From Glycine soja (lineage: Eukaryota; Streptophyta; Magnoliopsida; Fabales; Fabaceae), in contig NC_041008.1 in the NCBI RefSeq assembly GCF_004193775.1, positions 42,193,136-42,257,135 of the forward strand: a DNA stretch of 64,000 nucleotides, given 5' to 3'. Below the pieces are notes generated by a model. The model made no database searches. It was given only the letters and a program-made list of their open reading frames with translations, and had not been told where the DNA came from. This document shows positions 24,964 to 36,079 of this stretch, in pieces. The translations under genes were made by a program, and so were the position numbers. How positions within the stretch are numbered: position 1 is the stretch's first letter; each line of letters opens with the position of its first letter.

Positions 24964-26079
24964 CTAAAAATCCGCAGGAGGATCAAAGCAACATCGAATG
25001 AAGCTCATGTCATCTTCAAGACGCGTGATACATGAGTCCATTGCATGGAAGCGATCGTCGACGAAAGCCCGAATATCCCATAGCTCAGTGAGAGCGTCAT
25101 TCAATAAGGAAGATGAGGTATCTCGTTGCGGTGGTGGGAAGGGTGTGCGTTCATCGGGAATGGGAGGTGGCAAGTCTTGCTTACGCACCCATTAGCCATC
25201 CATATCCTTTCAGTATCCGAAGAAGGTAAGAACATCAACACCAATAGCAAATGATCTTTTAACCTTAACAAAAGGTTCATCCTCTAAAGGAACATTGAAA
25301 TGCTAAAGAAACAGAGTGACAAGATGAGGATACGGAAGAGGTGCATTAGCCCGTAATGCCTTATGCATACGGTGCCTGACAAGATGGGCCCAGTCAATTT
25401 GGCGACCGGTTTGAAGAGCCCATAGCAAGATTAAATCCTCCTCAGAGGCCTGAGCAAAATTTGAGGACCGTGGAAACAAAACTCGACAAAGGATATAATG
25501 CATAATGTGACATTCAAAGGTGAATGAGCCAGCAAGCAATTTGTCGGTCATATCAGCATGGTCATTATAGACCATTTTACGAGCATCATAACTAGAATAG
25601 GCATACTTCCAATCATCAACTAGAGTGCCATCAAAAGGAACACCCTGACTGCTCAGTTTTTTCAGAGAATAAAATAGAGATTGATCAACAACAATAGGTA
25701 TTTGATGCACCTCAGAAAAAATGACACCATCCTGAATTTTTAGATTATTGTAAAAGACTCGAACTAATTTAGGATAGAACGAAAATTTTAAAGACATAAA
25801 ATCAAATAATTCAGAATTTTGGAAAACCTAATAGTAATCAAAGGTTTCCTCATCAAAGAAATCTAAGTCTAGATACTTAGGATCGAGAATGACACAATTT
25901 GAGAATAGGGAATAGTACCTTTGATGCTGGTCATCCAAAGAAAATAGAGTCAATGACCTTGGAGAAGAAAAAGAAGGAGGAGGTGGTGCTGGTTGGTCAC
26001 CGGATGTGTCGTGGCGGCGTTGGCCTGCAGCGATGCTGGTGGAGGATGACCCCTTTCTCTTCTTTGAGGATTCTACCAT
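24964..26079 (-). pseudogene. Gag-like 'plant transposon protein' frame with in-frame stops
   Basis: One reading frame of 372 codons runs from ATG at 26079 to 24964, interrupted by four stops (near 25828, 25303, 25210 and 25195) but with no frameshift. The N terminus is basic and Ser/Pro rich (MVESSKKRKGSSSTS). The middle, 25303-25797, resembles the 'putative plant transposon protein' domain common in soybean LTR elements, for example LVDDWKYAYSSYDARKMVYN and LLWALQTGRQIDWAHLVRH. The C terminus has an acidic helical segment (LNDALTELWDIRAFVDDRF). No zinc knuckle, protease or polymerase motif is seen. The few stops suggest fairly recent loss of coding function. Confidence 0.7.
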
Positions 26080-26289
26080 TTGAGCTTGTTTCTGAAAATT
26101 CTGATTGGTGGGTTTTGTAGAGAATTGAAAAAGAAGAAATTGGAGCTTTGTTTGAAGTGATTTGGAAAAGAAATGAGAAAGTTATGAAGATCTGTAGTTT
26201 TGAGAGGGAGGGGTGCCGTCAAGGAGAGTGAAGAAGAAAAGGGTCTGTGCAAGGAGAGAGAAAATGTAGTATTTATAGATAGGGACGAG

Positions 26290-26415
26290 TTGTAATCGAT
26301 TACAGCTCATGACAATTGATTACAGGCGTATCCTGCAGCTGACCAAACCCCTCTGGTAATCAATTACAGCCTATTGTACTTTATTATAGGGGCCTGTTCT
26401 ATGGTAATCGATTAC
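26290..26415. repeat. Internal cluster of TAATCGATTA-type palindromes
   Basis: Four to five TAATCGATTA-like words (some as CAATTGATTA or TAATCAATTA) lie between the gag-like start and the primer site, echoing the arrays in both LTRs. Confidence 0.75.
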
Positions 26416-26517
26416 AGGGAATAGAGGAGGCCTATCAATAGAGTTCCCTTCAGGAAATAAAAAGTTTGATAAGGCCATAACTATTCTTGAAGTTTCTAAA
26501 CCTTATACAAGAATTAA

Positions 26518-26529
26518 GCTCTGATACCA
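26518..26529 (-). promoter_or_regulatory. Primer-binding site of the non-autonomous LTR element
   Basis: The plus strand reads GCTCTGATACCA, so the minus strand has TGGTATCAGAGC, an exact match to the usual initiator-Met tRNA complement, two bases from the LTR edge. Confidence 0.9.
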
Positions 26530-26531
26530 CT

Positions 26532-27631
26532 TGTTAAACAAGTGGCCTCAATAACTTAAGAGGGGGGGTGAATTAAGTTTAAAAAATTTCCCCTAACAAA
26601 TTTTAATTCTCTCTTTAAAAGATACATGCATACTTAATATGCAGAAAAAGAAGCAATGAACAATTTATTTGATGCTTCTTTAAATGTGCAAAATAAAATG
26701 AAACTGCAATAATGTAAATGAGTTTACGGAAGAGAGAATTGCAAACTCAGTTTATATTGGTTCGACCACTTCCTGTGCCTACGTCCAGTCCTCAAGCAAT
26801 CCACTTGAAATTTCCACTATCCTTGTAAATTCCTTTACAACTTCTGAACCACCTAGGGATACCTTTCCCTTGTGTTCAGAAAACTTACAAATCAAGAGAC
26901 CCACTGCCTCTTGATTAACAAGAGTTTGCTTTTGAAGTACAGAAGATGTTTTTCTCTCTTTAAGAGAAGAATGATACAACTTGAAGAACTTATAAGAATC
27001 CTTAATTGTTTTGCAAGTGTTTGGCCAAAGGTTTTATAATGAGAGAATAAAACAATGAAGTTCTGAAAAACTCTAAAGAATTTCAAACACAAGTCACATA
27101 TTTATAGGCCTTTGGTGGCTTTTCAAAAACTTATGAAGAGATGTGACTTTTCAGAGTTATTTTTGAAATTTCCTCACTGGTAATCGAATACAGATCTGTG
27201 GTAATCGATTACACAATTAATTTTGAGGAGTCATGTCTTTTCAGTTTGAATTTCAAAACATTCCATTACTGGTAATCAATTATACAAAGATGGTAATCGA
27301 TTACAACCTTTAAAATTCAAATTTCAAACTTTCTGAAAGCTTTTCAAAAACATGTTTGCTTCTGGTGATCGATTATAGCCTCTGATAATTGATTACCAGA
27401 GAGAAATATATATTTTCCAAAGATGTAAAACCACTTAAAAAACTTTATAAGAGATTTGAAAATTTAAGTCTTTTAAGGCCAAACCATTGCAATTTTTTAA
27501 GAGATTCTTTTAACAAATAATGGACTATTGTGAATCGTTTCTATTAATCTCTTAATCTTGACTTGAATCAACTTTGAATAGCTTCAATCTTTTGGCATCA
27601 TCAAAATCTTCATACAGCATATGCATTCACA
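26532..27631 (-). repeat. 5' LTR of the non-autonomous element
   Basis: 1100 bp, direct copy of 23463-24561. It contains a matching TAATCGATTA array at 27179-27400, with several motif copies already mutated. In element orientation it ends at the primer site. Confidence 0.92.
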
Positions 27632-27636
27632 TCTAC

Positions 27637-28818
27637 AAGTGAGTTTCCGTTCTTGTAGATTTTAAAAAAAAAAATTGGTTTTGGTTTTGGTCCTTTAATT
27701 ATTTATTTGTCTTCTGGTGTGTGTTTGTAAATAATTGAATTACTAGTGAAAAAATCTCAATTGATTTGATTGGAAATGGATGTAACTCTTAGTGGTAGAG
27801 ATTGAACCAACACAAAGTCTTGTATCCGTCCTTTCTTTCTCAACTCTTATCTTGTAATTCTTGTTATCGTGTGTGTGGTAAATTTGTGATCATCTCATAC
27901 ATATCATAGATAATAGCATATGATCAAGGCTTTTACAACTCAATTTAATAAATCAATTAACAAAAAAAATTTATTTCAAAACAAAATGGGGATAAAAGAT
28001 TTTTGAAACTCTATGGGAATTTTTAAAATTAAGAGGCTATATAATTCAACCCCTTCATGCATACAGCCATAGTTTCTAACTGGCTAGGTTTGTGATTTGA
28101 TGGTATGCATCATTCTAGTAGAGAGCTTCTCTAATGGTGTTGGCCATGGTCAATGAGAACTTAAGGTTCTTAGCTTAGACTGATGTGAAGAATAAAATTG
28201 ATTCAAATAAAGAAATCAATTCTAACATACAACGTTTAATGTTCTGCACAAACCAAAGGAACAAATATTTGTGGAATGTAAAAGAATGTTAGGGTGGATG
28301 TACACGAAGATCACTTGGTCACATTGTAATGTGGTCACCTATAAGGAGTCTAACTCTTAAGCCAATGTTAGAAAGAGTCTTAAGAGGTGAATAAAAATGG
28401 AATAGAATATGTATGTTACGTCTATCACCGTGCTTGCTTTATATCTATGGCCTTATTTTTTATCACAAATGTTCATTATTAATTTGTTAGTTTCTATTAG
28501 TAGGAGGAATTCAAACTCATGATCTCTTTCTCTTTTCTTCTTTCTTCAACTTCCAAGTCAATCTTATAACTCTTATATATCTAGGCTCTTGGTGCATAGG
28601 TGATGGCGTGATGCCAATGTGCATGACTGATACACCTGTATAGAGGGTACAATGTGACATAGGAACATCTTTCTTTGTGTAGCACTTTTCTCTCGTGTTT
28701 ATTCTAATTAGTTTGGGCTATATACAGAGGTTCGACTTTGGCCAGAGCGCTATTATTGGATTTGGCCCCACAAAGGTTGGTCTAGAACATTATTATATGT
28801 TAACAACAATTTTTTTTG
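27637..28818. other. Intergenic repeat debris between the LTR element and the MULE
   Basis: Includes AATTCAACCCCTTCATGC near 28041, which looks like an LTR end, and dispersed-repeat copy B at 28092-28220. No gene is recognised. Confidence 0.4.
28092..28220 (+). repeat. Dispersed direct repeat, copy B
   Basis: About 85 percent similar by eye to 23229-23350, including TTCTCTAATGGTGTTGGCC and CTTAAGGTTCTTAGCTTAGA. It shows the sequence left of the CACTA junction in copy A. Confidence 0.75.
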
Positions 28819-29070
28819 CTTAATTAAGTTTTTTATACCTAGAACATAGCCTATTTTCAAAAACTACCTAACATTCATTTTTGCCCCAGATACATGGAAA
28901 ATTTTTGTGTTTCAGTTTAGTACTTGCCGTCAGGCTGCCTCCGTTAAATGATGGTGTGGTAGACGAAGTGTCACGTCATCATGCCTAGTCACTAACCACA
29001 TAAGCATAGGCCTCCACGTCATTAATTTTCATTTTTAAATATTTAAAAAATGAAATTTTAATCAAATTGA
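28819..29070 (+). repeat. Left terminal inverted repeat of the MULE
   Basis: About 252 bp, matching the complement of the right end from TTAATTAA inward to TGAAATTT. The right copy is longer because of an internal 52-bp duplication. Confidence 0.85.
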
Positions 29071-29704
29071 GTTTTCTATCATTTTGGAAATTATTCATAT
29101 CTTGCAAATGGGACTTCATCTTCTCAACAATGTATTTACTTTCTTCAATGGCTGATTGTGAGTGTTATCGAGGTAGTGACTTCATGGATTTTATGACCTC
29201 ATCTTAGTGTCCCTTTGTTAGTGGCTTTCTTCACAAATGTGACTTTATCTTCATCTTTGTTCATGTGTACGTGTTGTGGCATTCCTATTGTTTAGTGGTC
29301 TTTGTTATCTTCGAAAATGAGAAAGGAATCATCTTCAAAATGTACCTGGTAATGCTATTTTATGGTTTTGTTTATTTGCTTTTTCTTTGTCAGTGGTCCC
29401 CTTGTCTCCCATGACCTGGTTGCAGTGGTCCTTATTTTGTGAAGTCAAAAAAATTTAAATTTGTATTTGGGTTTTTTGAAGGTTTGCGTACCAAATGATT
29501 TTGGGTTTTGTGTAGGGTTGGTTTATGGTTTAACCAAGTTTGATTAGGGTTGATTAGTTTTCAACAAGGGTCTGATTCATGGCAGAATTGGGTACAAATT
29601 GCATAATTAACATTCATATATATGTGTTTAAAACATTGTTAAAACATCCTTTATGCCCTTAAACTATTTGGAGTTAAAGCATTGTTTCTATATGTGTTGT
29701 AGGC

Positions 29705-32600
29705 ATGAGTTTCAAATTAAAATTGCATCACGACGGTTTCTTTCAAAGAGACCCTGTGATGCAATATGTTAAGACTAGAAATATTGTAAGTGTCATTGAT
29801 ATAGATGCTGACAAGTGGTCATTCTTTGAAGCAATTGGGATTTTAAAAGAAGACTTTGGATATAGTGATCAACAAATGAAGCTATGGTGGAAAGGTGGTG
29901 ATGGTGACTATAAGGAGATGACCATGGAGAGGCATGCATTGGAGTTGTCTAATTATGTGATTGCTAACAGTTGTGAGGTGGAGTTGTTTGTGGAATGTGC
30001 TGGGGGTAATGAGGGAGTTATGGATGGAAATTTTTTTTAAGACAATAGTGATGAATCACTAAAGAATGTACATTTAGATGAGTCTAAGGAGGAAAGGGCT
30101 ATTGGACTGAATGATGGTTTTGATTTACCTATTCCAGAAATTGGTAGAATGAAAAATAAACGAATAAAGAGGAAGACTTTCAAAAAGGTGTGTAATCTGA
30201 GGGAGGAAGGTGATTCAAGTGATGATACTTGTGCTAGTGTTTTTGTTCATAAAAATGATGACATACAAAACAACCAACGTGTATGTGTTGAATTAATTGA
30301 AGTATCTGATGGTTACTTCAGCCTAGATGAAAACTTAAATCTACCAAGTGAAGTGCGGAGTGATGCTCATTTCAAGCAGGTGAACAAAGATGTTGATGGC
30401 AAGAAGGCTGCTGGTGGAGATAAAAGGCCTACAGGTAAGGGTAAGCAGGGTGTTGGTAAGGTAAAAAGGTTGTTGCTAGGGGTAACAAGGGTACTGGTGG
30501 AGGAAACAAGGTTACTGGTAGGGGTAAGAGGGCTGAACATAATTTTTTTTAATGTTAGTGGCAGTTTTTTGGTGTCACCAAGTTTGCCTGAAGATGATAT
30601 TGAAGATGGGTATGTTAATGAATAGTTGTGCAGTGATGATTCAGATGAAGATGTTTTCAAGAAAAAGAATAAAAGATTCAACATCGAGTTGCTTTATAAG
30701 GAATTTAAATGGATGTTAGGATTGGAGTTTGCTTCTTTGAAAGAGATCAAAGAAGCCATACTGGAATACAATGTTTTAATTAGGAGAGAAATCAAGTTTG
30801 ATTTCAATGATAAGAGACAAGCAAGAGCAAGGTGTTAGCATTACACTGAGTATCTAGTATATGTTAGTAAGGTAGGTTAGACTGACACATATAGGCTTAA
30901 TACCTTACAACCTAAACACACTTGTGGTAGGGTATTCAATGATAAAAGTGTTAAGTCTACCTGGATAGCCAAAGTCTTAGTCAAAAAGATGAAGGCAACA
31001 TATGTTGACATGTCTATAAAGGACATTATTGGTGAAATAAGGGCTAACTCGTCAATTGGAATTACATGCTCCAGGGCATGGAGGGCTAAATAACTAGCAA
31101 AACAGGTTGTTGATGGTGATTTTGTCCAACAATATTCCCAGCTCTGGTCATATGCTGCTAAACTAAAGGATAAATGCCCAAACAATTCATGCTTGATTGG
31201 AGTGGAGAAACCATCCATTGAGGTGCTACCAAGATTTGGTAGTTTCTATATGTGCTTAGAAGGTCCAAAAACTGCTTTCAAAAAGGCCTGCAAACCTTTA
31301 CATTTGAGTGTAGATGGATGTCATCTACAATCAAAGTTTGGAGGACAACTGTTGATTGTTGTTGGTAGAGATCCCAATGACCAGTACATGCCTATTGCTT
31401 TTACTATTGTAGAAACAGAGACCAAGGAAACATGGAGATGGTTTATGAATTTGTTGTTTAAGGATATTGGTAGTGTTGAAACCAACAAATGGGTGTCCAT
31501 TAGTGATCAATAAAAGGTAAAAAAAACTATACACTTGGATTATATTTTATTATTTTGCAACAAGTTTTTGGATTATTTTCATGAGTTAATTTATTTGAAT
31601 GGATTATAACAAGTTTTTCTGGAATTTCCAACCCCGATAGAGCACAGGTTCTATCTATGACATTTTTACAACAATTTTAAGAAAAAATTTGGTGTTGTGA
31701 TAATGCTGAAAGATCTAATGATGGGGGCTACTAAAGCTACTTATGAACATTTGTGGAAACACAAAATGCAACAGATTAAGGATATCAATGAAGCTGCATA
31801 TCATTGGTTGTATAACCTGGAGGGGAAAGCATGGTGTAGTATGCATTCTCACATTACCCAAAGTGCGATATTTTGATGAACAACCTCATTGAGTCATTTA
31901 AAAATACAATACTAGTAGCTAGGGATAAGCCTATCATAACTATGGGTGAGTAGATTAGAATGTACCTCATGAATAGATTTGCAACCCTTAGAAACAAATT
32001 GAAAAATTACAAATGTGAGGTGATGCCTAAGCCCCTGAAAAGGTTGGACTGGGAGGTTGAAAAGTCTGGGAATTGGGTAGCTGCTTGGGGAGGAGATGGA
32101 GATTTCAAAGTTACTCATCTTCATTATGATGAGAAATTTTTAATTGATATAAACAAACAGAGTTGTTCGTGTAACTTCTAAGGATTGGTTGGAATACCTT
32201 GCAGACATGTAGTGGCTGCCATACAATTCAGAAATTTTAAGGTTGTGGATTATGTTAGTAATTATTATTCAAAGGAAACATATGGTGTTTGTTACGGCCA
32301 TGAGGTTGCATCAATCAATGGTATGGATATATGGCCAGCTATAGAGCTACTGAAGGTGTAGGTGAGGGTGCAACTCAAGGTGTAGCTCAAGGTGCAAATC
32401 AAGGTGCAGGTGAGGGTGCAACTCAAGGTGCAGGTGAGGGCGCAACTCAAGGTGCAGTTGATGGACAATCAATGCAGTTGAAGGTGCAATAGAGGATGGC
32501 ACTGAAGGAGCAACTCAGGGTGGAAATGAGGGTACATCTACTGGAGGTCAGACTTAGCAAGTCAATATTGTTGAAGGTACACTTGCTAGAGTTTAGCCTG
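29705..32600 (+). pseudogene. MULE transposase (mudrA-like), decayed
   Basis: One frame runs from ATG 29705 through 30838 with stops at about 30038 and 30623. It encodes an N-terminal domain typical of plant MULE proteins (VDIDADKW-like context, QQMKLWWKGGDGDYK) and an acidic/basic linker. The MULE transposase core lies at 31193-31513, with LSVDGCHLQSKFGGQLL (first catalytic Asp region) and TKETWRWFMNLL. A SWIM zinc finger follows at about 32150-32215 (CSCNF, then IPCRHVVAAI) with a stop replacing a likely Trp. A repetitive tail ends the gene. Stops and frame changes near 30836, 31091, 31510 and 31875 mean no functional transposase. The 31514-31620 stretch may be a former intron. Confidence 0.8.
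32345..32530 (+). repeat. Coding minisatellite in the MULE transposase tail
   Basis: GGTGCAACTCAAGGTGCAGG-type units of 12 or 18 bp are repeated about ten times. In the frame of the SWIM domain's ancestor they would encode Gly/Ala/Gln/Glu repeats such as EGATQGAG. Confidence 0.8.
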
Positions 32601-33094
32601 AGCAACTAAATGTTGTTTTGGGTTGATTTGAGGGTGCACCTACTAGAGTTCAGATTCAATAAAAAAAAAGGACATCACACAAATCAAATGTTCAAACACA
32701 AACAATAAGGTAAATTGTTCCCAAATGCATAACATACCACATGATAGTTCATATTGATTAATTTGGTAATTTAATTTTGTAGGGAAAAGGTGTACAACAA
32801 TTTGTAAGAAAAGTTGTTGGTCTTCAACAACATCAGTAGGCCAAACCTACAAATAGGCACACAACGGCACTCACTGTTTTATTTTTGTACTAATTGCATT
32901 AAGTATTTATTGATTGCATTAATTTCACAAATTTCAATTTTATAGGGGCACTGTGGGCACAACACTGCTTTAAATGAAAAAGTACAGAAACTTGTTCCTA
33001 AATGCAAGGCACCAACAAGCAAAAAACTTAAAGGTTGTCAACTAACAATTGTTGACAGGAAAATTGAGCTAGGAAGTGGACTTGCGGACTCTCA

Positions 33095-34238
33095 TGTTGG
33101 ACAAGTGGCCTCAATAACTTAAGAGGGGGGTGAATTAAGTTTCAAAATTTTCCACTAAAAAACTTTTAACCCCCTTCTAAATGATAGGCTTTGAATGCAG
33201 AAGAAGAAGCAACAATCAATTTAATAATGTTCTTTAAACATGCAAGACAAAATTGATTGCAATAACATAAATGAGATAAGGGAAGAGAGAAATGCAAACT
33301 TGATTTATACTGGTTCGGCCACTTTATGTGCCTATGTCCAGTCCTCAAGCAACCCACTTGAGATTTTCCACCATCTCTGTAAATCCTCTACAAACTTTGA
33401 ACACACATTGGTATCCCTCACCCTTGTGTTCGAAGATTCTCCAAGAGACAACCCGTCTCTTAATTACAATTCTCACAATCCAAGAGACAATCAGCCTCTT
33501 GATTACAACTGACTTTCTGAGATGAACGAAAAGATTTCTCTCCTTTAGAGTGGATGATACAAATTGAAGTTCCTAGAGGAATTTCTCTCTTTTAGAGATG
33601 ATAATACAATTTGAAGTTCCTGGATGAATTTTCAATAGATTTGCAAGTGTTTTCCCAAGAGTTGTTGAGAGAGAATTTGACAATTAAGTTCTCTTAGAAT
33701 ATCTCTCTCTTGCTTTTCAAAGTCAGACACACATATATATAGGCCCTCTGTGCCTTTTCAAAATGGTTTGAAGAGATGTGTCTTTTCAAAAAGCTTTTTT
33801 CTAAAATTCTTCACTGGTAATTGATTACAGGTTTCTGGTAATCGATTACACAGCTATATTTTGAAGGGTCATGTCTTTTCAAAGTGTTTTCTGAAGTGTT
33901 GTTGTTGGTAATCGATTACAAACATCTGATAATCGATTACATGATTCAAAATTCAAATTCAAAACCTTTTTTAAACCCTTTGCTTCAAAATTTTCTTCTG
34001 GTAATCGATTACCCTGCCTGGTAATCGATTACCAGAGCCTTGATCTCTTGGAAACACTTTGTTTTGAGGCAAAAGCTTGATCTTGAATTAATCTTGAAGC
34101 AATGCTTGTTTGTTGAAGCAACCTTGTATTAATCTTGAAGCAATGCTTAACCTTTGAATGTTTGTTGAAGTAATCTTGAAAGCAACCTTGTTTGATTATT
34201 CTTTGGCATCATTAAAATCATGTATTCATACATTCACA
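33095..34238 (-). mobile_element. LTR inserted in the MULE, same family as the 23463-27631 element
   Basis: About 1144 bp similar to the two LTRs at 23463 and 26532, starting at the shared ACAAGTGGCCTCAATAACTT region and ending CATTCACA, followed by CTCCCCCTTTTTGATGATGA, the polypurine-tract side of the internal region. It has its own TAATCGATTA array (33825-34036). Only about 80 bp of internal sequence follows before MULE DNA resumes near 34320, so the insertion is incomplete. Divergence from the other two LTRs is greater than between them. Confidence 0.85.
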
Positions 34239-35030
34239 TTCTCCCCCTTTTTGATGATGACAATCATTATCAAGTGAATTATTTTTGGCATCATCAAAAC
34301 CTACATGATTCACAACTCAAACCAATCAAGGCGCATCAGTTAAAGATAGCAGTTGACAAAAACAAGACTGTGAAATACATTTTGTAGTGGGGTGTGGGAA
34401 ATCATGTGCATAGTTTACTGCACCTTTTGTGTATTTGTTCTAGACAATGTTGCTTATATTTAGGCCTTTTGGGACCATTAACTACTACTTTAAGCCTTTT
34501 GGGACCATGTCGCTTATATCAAACAATTCTCACTTATCAATATATTGATATCTCTTTTGTTATATTTATACTGTCATAAATATTGAACTACACAGTAACA
34601 CACTCAAGTGTTCCATGAATGAAATCTTCACTTTACTGCAAATTAACAAATATTAATTTTACTACCCCAAATTAATTTTTTTAACATCGAAGTGCCTGTA
34701 TAATGAAACATATTTTGATACCTAAAATTTTTTATCTATTCCAAAAAAGTACCTGCAAAACAAACCATTTTCGTATAACTAGCTCAAATTCTTTTCATAT
34801 TACTACCTCAATTTTTTTTTAGTTCCAATAAACTACCTAAAACCTTACCTTGTTTGGCTTATTAAGCCAATACGAAAGATGACATTAATACATCATAAAC
34901 TAATTTCATTAGAAACATCCAACTACATCAAATACAACATAATTACTTTCCAAGATTTACATCTCAACCTACCAACCTACCAAATTTAACAACAAAACTA
35001 CCCAAAGAAATGAACAACTTCAGCTACAAC

Positions 35031-35634
35031 TCAATTCCTTCTATGACCACCAACATTCATTGCAATTACAATGCTTAGTAAAGAAATGAATACCCAAAGA
35101 ATTAACACTACAAAACCTAATAGCTTCACTCTATTCCTTTCAAAAACAACAATTTTTCTTTTTCCTTCCAATTTTACTCTTCAGGTGCACAACTTCAGCT
35201 GAGGATGCACAACATTCTTCTTCTTGTGCAACAATTTTTTCCTCAAATTTTTTATTTCTTCTACATTTACTTTAGCTTCCTCCATTAATGAAGCAAGTTT
35301 CAGCTTCTGCTCTTTATTTTCTTGAACATACTAGACCAACTCACTCCCTTCTACGGACACATTATTGTGAGCCTCAATATCATAAACCCATTGAAAATAT
35401 CTACAAGTACTGGATTCCTACAATACAATAATTAAACAAAGTAAAATCCAAAACAAAACATAATTTGCATTTGCTTACATTCCAATGTGGGCATCTTCAA
35501 AACCTTTTCCCCAGATGGTTCACACTATGCGACATGAACACAATAGTGGGTACCTCACATTTTCACTTAACCATCGCAGGAGATGACGATGACGACGATG
35601 ATGACCCACCTTTTCCATTCATCCTTTCACCCAT
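35031..35634 (-). pseudogene. GRF zinc-finger gene inside the MULE, two exons, nonsense-mutated
   Basis: Minus strand. Exon 1 is 35634-35479 and exon 2 is 35417-35031, joined by a GT-AG intron in phase 0. It encodes a Ser-rich start (MGERMNGKGG, then eight Ser), then a GRF-type finger: K-stop-KCE, IVFMSHSVNHLGKRF, stop, RCPHWN. Exon 2 continues with CRYFQWVYDIE, a charged coiled-coil-like segment, and a C-terminal hydrophobic helix LLGFVVLILWVFISLLSIV ending VGGHRRN. Four in-frame TGA/TAG codons interrupt it; the first sits where the first zinc-ligand Cys is expected and the second replaces a likely Trp. In intact relatives GRF fingers bind nucleic acid. It converges on the transposase gene, in the position mudrB takes in MuDR. 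Confidence 0.75.
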
Positions 35635-35777
35635 CAACCGAACAACCTCCGTTAGGGTTCAAAATTCCCAAATGCCTTGAAATAGCCTTAGGATTCCAAA
35701 ATCCCAAATGCCTCCCTTAGGGTTCCAAATTTGCAGCAACCAAATGTTTTTGAAAAAGAAAAAAAAAGTAACCCAGC

Positions 35778-36079
35778 TTGATTTAAATTTCATTTTTTAA
35801 ACATTTAAAAATGAAAATTAATGACGTGAAGGTCTGTGCTTACGTGGTTAGTGACTAGGCATGATGACGTGACACTCCGTCTGCCATGTCATCACTTAAC
35901 GAATGTAGCCTAACAGTATGTACTAAAATGAAACGCAAGGTCATCACTTAACGGATGTAGATTGACGGCATGTACTAAAATGAAACGCAAAATTTTTTCA
36001 GATATATGGGAAAAAAATGAATGTTGGATAGTTTTTTAAAAACAAACTATATTTCAGATATGAAAAATTTAATTAAACC
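35778..36079 (-). repeat. Right terminal inverted repeat of the MULE
   Basis: Inverted match to 28819-29070, lengthened by the tandem duplication at 35888-35991. Confidence 0.85.
35888..35991 (+). repeat. 52-bp tandem duplication inside the right MULE TIR
   Basis: GTCATCACTTAACGAATGTA at 35888 recurs at 35940 with one change (GGATGTA), each followed by TGTACTAAAATGAAACGCAA. The left TIR has one copy. Confidence 0.9.

Larger units (their letters stand above)
23463..27631 (-). mobile_element. Complete non-autonomous LTR retrotransposon (4169 bp) with perfect TSD
   Basis: Two direct LTRs, 23463-24561 and 26532-27631, flank a 1970-bp internal region. The insertion is bounded by a perfect 5-bp duplication TCTAC (23458-23462 and 27632-27636). 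On the minus strand a primer site TGGTATCAGAGC (complement at 26518-26529) follows the LTR at 26532-27631, and a polypurine tract AAAGAAGGGGAGAA abuts the other LTR, so the element runs from right to left. The only coding sequence is a gag-like frame; protease, integrase and reverse transcriptase are missing, so movement needed help from another element. Confidence 0.93.
28819..36079 (+). mobile_element. Mutator-like element (MULE) with long TIRs, carrying transposase and GRF-finger pseudogenes
   Basis: Long terminal inverted repeats at 28819-29070 and 35778-36079 share, among others, GTCACGTCATCATGCCTAGT and CACGTCATTAATTTTCATTT. Inside are a decayed MULE transposase on the plus strand and a convergent GRF zinc-finger gene on the minus strand, with an LTR inserted between them. 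Both flanks are T-rich, so a 9-bp target duplication is possible but cannot be fixed. The interior length and gene order resemble the autonomous MuDR layout, with two convergent genes. Confidence 0.85.
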
